Positions 24,261 to 28,955 of a stretch of 28,955 nucleotides of DNA are shown one piece after another; position 1 is the stretch's first letter; every line of letters starts with the position of its first letter. Position numbers and translations under genes: made by a program. Origin of the DNA: DASREM01 sp035652095 (GTDB lineage: Bacteria > Acidobacteriota > Terriglobia > Terriglobales > Acidobacteriaceae); contig DASREM010000043.1 in the NCBI GenBank assembly GCA_035652095.1, forward strand, positions 1-28,955, in the 5' to 3' direction. The notes beneath the pieces were generated by a model. That model had not been told where the DNA came from and did not search any database. It saw only the letters and a list, made by a program, of their open reading frames with translations.

Positions 24261-24767
24261 TTATCTGGGTTCGTTGTCTACTCTTCCAATGTCACGGTAA
24301 TTCCCGCGGAAAAACAGCAGCGGGTCCCCCTGCCGCACCACCACGTCCTCCACTTCGGCGATAAAAATGGTGTGGTCCCCGGCATCCTGGGCGGTGTGCA
24401 GGCGGCACTCCAGGTATGCCAGAGCCCCATGCAAAACGGGCGTGCCGTGGGCGGTGCGGTCGAAGCGGGCTCCCGCTTCTTCCTCGGCGTGCTCGTGAGT
24501 TCGCGCCGGCTTTGCATAGTATTGCGAGATGGCCTGTTGATCGCTCGCCAGCACGTTCACTCCAAAACGCTTTTTGGCCTGCAAATGGGCGTGAGTTTTT
24601 GCCTTGTGGTCCACGCAAACCAGCACCAGTTGCGGATCCAACGACACCGAAGTGAACGCATTAGCAGTCATTCCGTGAATCTCGCCTTCATAGTCCACTG
24701 TGATGACCGTAACTCCAGTCGCGAAACATCCCAATGCCTTTCGGAACTCTGCCTGGGTGACACTCAT
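24261..24767 (-). CDS. Flavin reductase (FMN-binding split barrel)
   Basis: A 168-residue protein of the HpaC/RutF-type flavin reductase family: FRKALGCFATGVTVIT at the N-terminus, the GMTANAFTSVSLDPQLVLVCV segment that binds FMN, FGVNVLASDQ, and a C-terminal FFRGNYRDI. It would supply reduced FMN to the adjacent LLM monooxygenase. The ATG at 24767 begins at the family start (MSVTQAEFRKAL); a longer frame to 24836 gives a Pro-rich non-family extension. No Shine-Dalgarno sequence is visible before it. It lies 72 bases after the receptor gene. Confidence 0.9.
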   Translation of the reverse strand: MSVTQAEFRKALGCFATGVTVITVDYEGEIHGMTANAFTSVSLDPQLVLVCVDHKAKTHAHLQAKKRFGVNVLASDQQAISQYYAKPARTHEHAEEEAGARFDRTAHGTPVLHGALAYLECRLHTAQDAGDHTIFIAEVEDVVVRQGDPLLFFRGNYRDIGRVDNEPR

Positions 24768-24839
24768 AGGAGGGTGAGCCCTTGGCAATCTTAGTCGAAT
24801 TGCCGGCGGAACGGGCGAACCCGCTCCGCCCGGCAAACA

Positions 24840-27800
24840 CTACCAGGTGAATTTCAGAGCCAGCTGAATCTGCCGCGGGTTGAAGATGGAACGCGGCGTT
24901 CCATAGGCTGCATTAGGCGATCCTTCACGATTTCCCGATGGCGTCAGAGGGCATCCCACTGCCGCCAGCTGCGCCGCTCCACTCACGAACGGACAGAAAT
25001 CAGCAGCGCCATATGCGGTGTTGAAGAAATGCACGTTCAGCGTATTCAGAAGATTGAAACCTTCCGCCAGCGCCTCCAGGTGCATCTTCTCGGTGATTGC
25101 AAAAGTCCGGGAGAGCCGCATGTCCACGCTCTGATAACCGTCCCCTTTGAACGTGTTGCGCGGCTCAATGCCTACGCGGTCGTTGTTGCCGAAAATGTCG
25201 CCGTTTACGTCCGAGCCGGCAAACTTGGTGAAGTAATGTGGCGACTCCAGAGTCACGATGGTGCCTAGCTGCCACCCGTTTAGGAACACGTTCTTGTGTT
25301 CCGGCCCATAGATCGTGGCATTGGCGACAAAGCGATTGTTCACGCTGTCGGAGGAGATTGCCCGCTCTTTATTGAAACAGCAGCTGTCTTGCGGAATCAG
25401 CACAAAGCTGGGATTCGGTCCATTGTCGATACCCTTGGACCACGTATAGCTCACCCCGAATCCCACGTGATGGCTGGTGCGCTTGTTGAAATTCACCAGC
25501 AGGCCATCCCATTGCGAATCCCACTTGGAGTCGGCCTCAAAGTAGACCGCGATATTCGGCTGAACCGTGCCGGGGAAATTCGAAGGAACCCCGCAACCCG
25601 GTGTCGGGAACGGAACGTGATAATCGTTCTTTGGTCCGACCCCTCCTTCAGAGCTGTGCCGAGTGACCTGGCAGAATGCCGACGGCTGATTCACGTTATA
25701 GAAGCTGCCGAGGTGCACGCCTCGCACATGGAGCCCGGTAACGTCGAGCACGGCATCCTTGAAGGGTTGCACCTCAAATCCAAAACTCGCCTGTACTCCG
25801 TAAGGTGGCTTGTGATCTCTGGCAAAGCGCACGATCACCGAGTCCCCGAAGAAGCCACATGTCGAAAGGAATCCGTTCGGGCAAAACCCCGCCGGCGTGG
25901 CATCCGGGTAGAGGCCATTGAGCAACAGGCTATTCAAAGCAAAGTTATTCAGACTGGGAGCGCTGGCAAAGGCAAACAGTCTCGTCTTGGCATTGAGCGT
26001 GTCTTCCTTGTTCTCGCGCCCCGGGAAGGCCCCGATCGTTCCCCCGCAAGAAGGAATCTGGCACATCAGCAGGGGGGAAGGAATGGTGCCGTGGAACAGT
26101 CCCGCGCCCGCGCGAATCACAAGGCCGCTATGCCCACCCGGCGCCCACGAAAAGCCGGCCCGCGGATCAAAATTCTTGGTCACGTTATTCAGCGCGGCGC
26201 TCGGCCAGGTTTCACCTTCCCAGCGCAGACCATAGTTCAGCGTGAAGTTCTGGGTGACGCGCCATTTGTCCTGGATGTAGAGACCCTCGTAGGTGTGCCC
26301 CAATTCCCCTTTTGCCTGGTTGCGTATCGCGGACGAAATTGCTCCGCCCTGGTACACGCTGGTTGCGATGCTGGGCTCGGTGAAATTTGAGGCGGCGTCA
26401 AAGCGCTCCATGAACAGCACAAAAGGGTGCGGACACAGCGCAAAACCGCAGCCGGTCACCACCCCATCGTTTCCGAGGAACGCCCCGATATTGGCGAAGT
26501 CCGCTTCAAAGGGATAAAAAAGCGGAAACGACTCCGTCGTGTTCACGTGGTTGAAATCACCGCCAAAATTCAAGGTGTGGTTGCCCCAGGTTTTGGTGAC
26601 GTCATCCACAATCTCGAACCGGCCCTCCTCGTAGAAGTCAGGATTGCCGCGGTTTACACCCGCCGTGAATACGTTTGAAACTTCCAGGTGCGGCTGGGTG
26701 CTGGTGGTCGGAAAGTCGAAGAAGCGGTGCGCGTACTGGACCCGGGCTTCGTTCACAAGGGACGAGGAGAATACCGAAACCAGATTGCCCACGATGGATT
26801 GGTCCCGGAAGGTGTTGTTCTTGAAGCCCGAGGGCAGGTCGAATCCATCGTTCAGAGGCGAAAGATTGGTCGAGCGCTGGTCGTTGAAGAAATAGCGCAC
26901 AAACACAGTCTGCTTCTGGCTGAAATTATGGTCGAGCTTGCCCGTGAAATTGTCGTAGTTGATATCACGGTTCACGTGCAGGTTCTCTGCCGGCAGGCCA
27001 AACACGGTCGTCTTCACGGTATTGATCGCCGTTAAATTATTGAGCACCGCCGAGTTGTAAAACGGCGACTCCACGTGACGCTGGCCTTCGTAGTTGGCAA
27101 AGTAAAAAGTCTTGTCTTTGATGATCGGTCCGCCGACGGTCGCGCCAAACTGGTTCTGCCGCAGCTTATTGAATCCCTGTCCGGCCAGTGGGCTCTTCGC
27201 ATCCATGGCGTCGTTTCGAAAATACTCGTACACCGAGCCGTGGAAGGTGTTGGACCCGCTCTTGGTGATGATGTTTACGATGCCGCCTACCGCGCGCCCG
27301 AACTCACTGCTGTAGTCGCTATTGATGACCCTGAATTCCTGTACTGCATCCTGGGACGGAGTGGTCTTCTGGATGCCCGACGCGGTGGACATATTGTCGG
27401 CGCCATCGATGGCCACGAAGTTGTAATGGATATTCTGTCCGGCAAAGGAGAGCTTGGTCACGGGTTCGATAATCACGTCGGTGCTGCCTGAAGTGGTATC
27501 TCCGATCGTGACCCCCGGCGCCAACAGGGCAAAGTCGATGAATTGCCGCCCGTTCACCGGCAACTGATCGATCTTCTGTTCGTCTATGACCGAACTGATC
27601 ATGGTGCGCGTCGGCTCCGCGACTTCCCCGACGTCCTGCACGGTAACTTCCTGCGCGACTTGCCCAACCGCAAGGTTGAAGTCCAGGTTGCCGCTTCCGC
27701 CGATATCCAGGTGAATCTTCTTCACTTGCTTTTGGAACCCGGTCTTGTCGGCTGTGACGGTATAGTCGCCCACAGGAAGTAATGGAATCTGGTAATCGCC

Positions 27801-28022
27801 GGTGGCGGTTGCGGTGACGGTTCGCGACACTCCGGTAGCGGAATTTACCACCGATACCGTCGCCTCGGAGATCGCCGCCCCGGTCTTGTCATAGACGCGG
27901 CCTTGAATCGTCGCCGACACGCCTTGGCCGTGGAGCGGCAGCGCCAACCCCAACAACCCCAGCCACAACAAGCACACTAGCTCGCGCATGCCACCTTTCC
28001 TTCTTCCAGTGTAGGGCTGCAT
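24840..28022 (-). CDS. TonB-dependent receptor, Oar-like with N-terminal carboxypeptidase-regulatory domain
   Basis: A 1060-residue outer-membrane receptor. A signal peptide is at about residues 12-34 (LVCLLWLGLLGLALPL). A CarboxypepD_reg-like beta-sandwich follows at about 36-115 (GRVYDKTGAAISEATVSV to GDYTVTADKTGF). A plug domain follows at about 120-260 (VNGRQFIDFALLAPGV; GGIVNIITKSGSN), then a long beta-barrel ending in LALKFTW, with a terminal aromatic residue as Bam substrates require. Oar-like receptors are greatly expanded in Acidobacteriota and import large or hydrophobic nutrients. The ATG at 28022 has GGGGAGGAGG before it; an ATG at 27989, also with a purine-rich site, would give a shorter signal peptide. 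It follows the regulator gene by 29 bases, so it is probably the first structural gene of the operon. Confidence 0.92.
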   Translation of the reverse strand: MQPYTGRRKGGMRELVCLLWLGLLGLALPLHGQGVSATIQGRVYDKTGAAISEATVSVVNSATGVSRTVTATATGDYQIPLLPVGDYTVTADKTGFQKQVKKIHLDIGGSGNLDFNLAVGQVAQEVTVQDVGEVAEPTRTMISSVIDEQKIDQLPVNGRQFIDFALLAPGVTIGDTTSGSTDVIIEPVTKLSFAGQNIHYNFVAIDGADNMSTASGIQKTTPSQDAVQEFRVINSDYSSEFGRAVGGIVNIITKSGSNTFHGSVYEYFRNDAMDAKSPLAGQGFNKLRQNQFGATVGGPIIKDKTFYFANYEGQRHVESPFYNSAVLNNLTAINTVKTTVFGLPAENLHVNRDINYDNFTGKLDHNFSQKQTVFVRYFFNDQRSTNLSPLNDGFDLPSGFKNNTFRDQSIVGNLVSVFSSSLVNEARVQYAHRFFDFPTTSTQPHLEVSNVFTAGVNRGNPDFYEEGRFEIVDDVTKTWGNHTLNFGGDFNHVNTTESFPLFYPFEADFANIGAFLGNDGVVTGCGFALCPHPFVLFMERFDAASNFTEPSIATSVYQGGAISSAIRNQAKGELGHTYEGLYIQDKWRVTQNFTLNYGLRWEGETWPSAALNNVTKNFDPRAGFSWAPGGHSGLVIRAGAGLFHGTIPSPLLMCQIPSCGGTIGAFPGRENKEDTLNAKTRLFAFASAPSLNNFALNSLLLNGLYPDATPAGFCPNGFLSTCGFFGDSVIVRFARDHKPPYGVQASFGFEVQPFKDAVLDVTGLHVRGVHLGSFYNVNQPSAFCQVTRHSSEGGVGPKNDYHVPFPTPGCGVPSNFPGTVQPNIAVYFEADSKWDSQWDGLLVNFNKRTSHHVGFGVSYTWSKGIDNGPNPSFVLIPQDSCCFNKERAISSDSVNNRFVANATIYGPEHKNVFLNGWQLGTIVTLESPHYFTKFAGSDVNGDIFGNNDRVGIEPRNTFKGDGYQSVDMRLSRTFAITEKMHLEALAEGFNLLNTLNVHFFNTAYGAADFCPFVSGAAQLAAVGCPLTPSGNREGSPNAAYGTPRSIFNPRQIQLALKFTW

Positions 28023-28051
28023 CTCTTGCCTCCTCCCCTTTCTCAACGTCG

Positions 28052-28738
28052 TTAACCTACGGACTTCGGGAACTTCTTCCAGCCTTGCCCAACCATGACG
28101 CTTGTCAGTCTCGCTTCGGAATCGTCCAAGTGCTGCGACAGCAGGGCCGCACATTGTTTGAGCTTGCCCGCGGTCAGAAGCTGATAGATCTTCCGGTGCA
28201 CCGGAATCAGCCGCCCGGGATCGTCGTGGCTACGGTCCACCAGCACCATACCCATCCGCACTTCTGCGATTAGTTTCTGGTAAAAGGATTCCAGCCGTTC
28301 ATTCTGTAAGAACCGGATCAGCAGGCTGTGAAATTGCAGGTCATAGCTCACAGCCTGCAACCAGTCCTTTTCGCTTACCGATTGCTCATAGCCCTCGAGG
28401 GCGGCTTTCAATTCGGGTAGAACGCCGTCCCTGCTGCCTCTGGCCGCGAGGACGGCAGGAATCTCGAGCATCCGCCGCAGGTGATAGATCTCTTGTACGT
28501 CTTTTGGGGAGAGCTGCGAGACCGCCACCCCGCGGTGGATGCTCCGTTTCAGCAGGCCTTCCAGCGACAGGATGCGGGTCGCCTCCCGCACCGTGTTGCG
28601 CGACACTCCCAGGGATGCCGCAAGAGGAACCTCTTGCAGCGCGTGGCCGGGCCGCAATTCACCGCTGAGGATTTTTTGCCGCAGCACTGACGCAACCTGA
28701 TCGGCTACGCTGACGCGGTGGATCTGGGAGCGTTCCAT
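28052..28738 (-). CDS. GntR-family regulator, FCD (FadR-type) subfamily
   Basis: A 228-residue regulator. The winged helix-turn-helix is at about residues 8-75 (LRQKILSGELRPG, LAASLGVSRNTVREATRILSLEGLL). The FCD ligand-binding domain is at about 85-210, with the usual metal-binding set Asp133, His137 (DLQFH), His181 (PVHRKI) and His203 (SQHLDD). FCD regulators typically respond to organic acids and repress catabolic operons. I chose the ATG at 28738, since the longer frame to 28816 begins with TTG and would run through a good promoter. No ribosome site is visible, so translation initiation may be weak. The gene lies first in the long minus-strand array, so it is likely to control the whole cluster and itself. 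Confidence 0.9.
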   Translation of the reverse strand: MERSQIHRVSVADQVASVLRQKILSGELRPGHALQEVPLAASLGVSRNTVREATRILSLEGLLKRSIHRGVAVSQLSPKDVQEIYHLRRMLEIPAVLAARGSRDGVLPELKAALEGYEQSVSEKDWLQAVSYDLQFHSLLIRFLQNERLESFYQKLIAEVRMGMVLVDRSHDDPGRLIPVHRKIYQLLTAGKLKQCAALLSQHLDDSEARLTSVMVGQGWKKFPKSVG

Positions 28739-28771
28739 TTTCGAAGCAAAGGCAGAGCTGAATTGCGCGGC

Positions 28772-28800
28772 ATTTTCCTCTGGATTGTTCACAATGTCAA
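28772..28800 (-). promoter_or_regulatory. Promoter of the regulator gene and downstream operon
   Basis: On the minus strand TTGACA (28800-28795) is followed after 17 bases by GAAAAT (28777-28772), a perfect -35 and a four-of-six -10. Transcription would start near 28765, about 27 bases before the ATG at 28738. Confidence 0.6.
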
Positions 28801-28812
28801 GTGTTGAACAAT
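28784..28812. promoter_or_regulatory. Probable operator of the GntR/FCD regulator
   Basis: ATTGTTCACAAT (28784-28795) is a 5-bp perfect palindrome with a 2-base centre, lying in the -35/-10 spacer. In addition ATTGTTCA (28784-28791) pairs with TGAACAAT (28805-28812) across 13 bases, so two operator half-sites flank the -35 box. The size and TTGT/ACAA core fit GntR-type sites. Binding by the adjacent regulator is inferred from position. Confidence 0.55.
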
Positions 28813-28824
28813 TCAATGTCGTAG

Positions 28825-28955
28825 TGCATTAGAAATGTCCCCTATTTCACGCCATTAGAAATGTCCCCTTTTGTTCGATAAGTATTCGTCCTGTATACAG
28901 CAGCAGCCGAAGCTGTGCGAAAAGTGGGAATCCCGCGCGGTTCGGGATTTCCAAG
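28825..28955. mobile_element. End of an insertion-sequence-like element, cut by the window edge
   Basis: CATTAGAAATGTCCCCT occurs at 28827-28843 and again at 28853-28869, 26 bases apart. Repeated short motifs just inside the terminus are typical of IS21-type elements, and the TG at 28825 could be the terminal dinucleotide. The remaining 86 bases show no recognisable coding sequence. The transposase would lie outside the window. Confidence 0.5.
28827..28869. repeat. 17-bp direct repeat, two copies
   Basis: Two identical 17-base copies (28827-28843 and 28853-28869) are separated by 9 bases. They are probably transposase-binding repeats of the insertion sequence end. Confidence 0.75.

Noticed and set aside
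28827..28869. CRISPR-like repeats
   Set aside because: There are only two 17-base copies with a 9-base gap, lacking the repeat and spacer lengths of an array. An IS terminus fits better.

Overview
The window looks like chromosomal DNA of a soil-type Acidobacteriota, probably near Terriglobales. This is an inference from a GC-rich core, an Oar-type TonB-dependent receptor with an N-terminal carboxypeptidase-regulatory domain, and a bactofilin beside an ABC-F ATPase. I found no rRNA, complete tRNA or CRISPR array.

Region A (1-2830) is accessory. It holds a four-helix membrane protein, an 11-bp tandem repeat, the 3' half of a tRNA-Pro(CGG) (likely the attachment scar of an integrated element), a remnant of an IS3-family transposase, a decayed gene end with a terminator, and a small secreted cysteine-rich protein. 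It ends at an SDR gene that has lost its NAD(P)-binding N-terminus.

Region B (2826-9697) is mostly plus-strand housekeeping: truncated SDR, Nudix hydrolase, ABC-F ATPase and bactofilin, then a minus-strand msrB. Next come a FAH-family hydrolase and a homocitrate/isopropylmalate-synthase-like enzyme, which may belong functionally to region C.

Region C (9694-28738) is the centre of interest: 17 minus-strand genes in one direction with very short gaps or overlapping stop/start codons. In transcription order they are: GntR/FCD regulator, TonB-dependent receptor, flavin reductase, luciferase-like monooxygenase, two membrane proteins built from three copies of a four-helix module with an HxH motif, molybdenum-hydroxylase FAD and [2Fe-2S] subunits, CoxG-like SRPBCC protein, molybdopterin subunit, KPR-like dehydrogenase, M24, M20, M24, second KPR-like dehydrogenase, second luciferase-like monooxygenase, and a secreted DUF4097-like protein. 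The set reads as a regulated uptake-and-oxidation system: outer-membrane import, Mo-dependent hydroxylation, flavin-dependent oxygenation, C-N hydrolysis and oxo-acid reduction. An N-containing or ring substrate is plausible, but the substrate cannot be named from sequence. Two of the three peptidase-fold proteins have altered metal sites, so they may not be ordinary peptidases. A promoter with a palindrome between its -35 and -10 boxes lies just upstream of the regulator. An IS-like end with a 17-bp direct repeat lies just beyond it at the right edge of the window.
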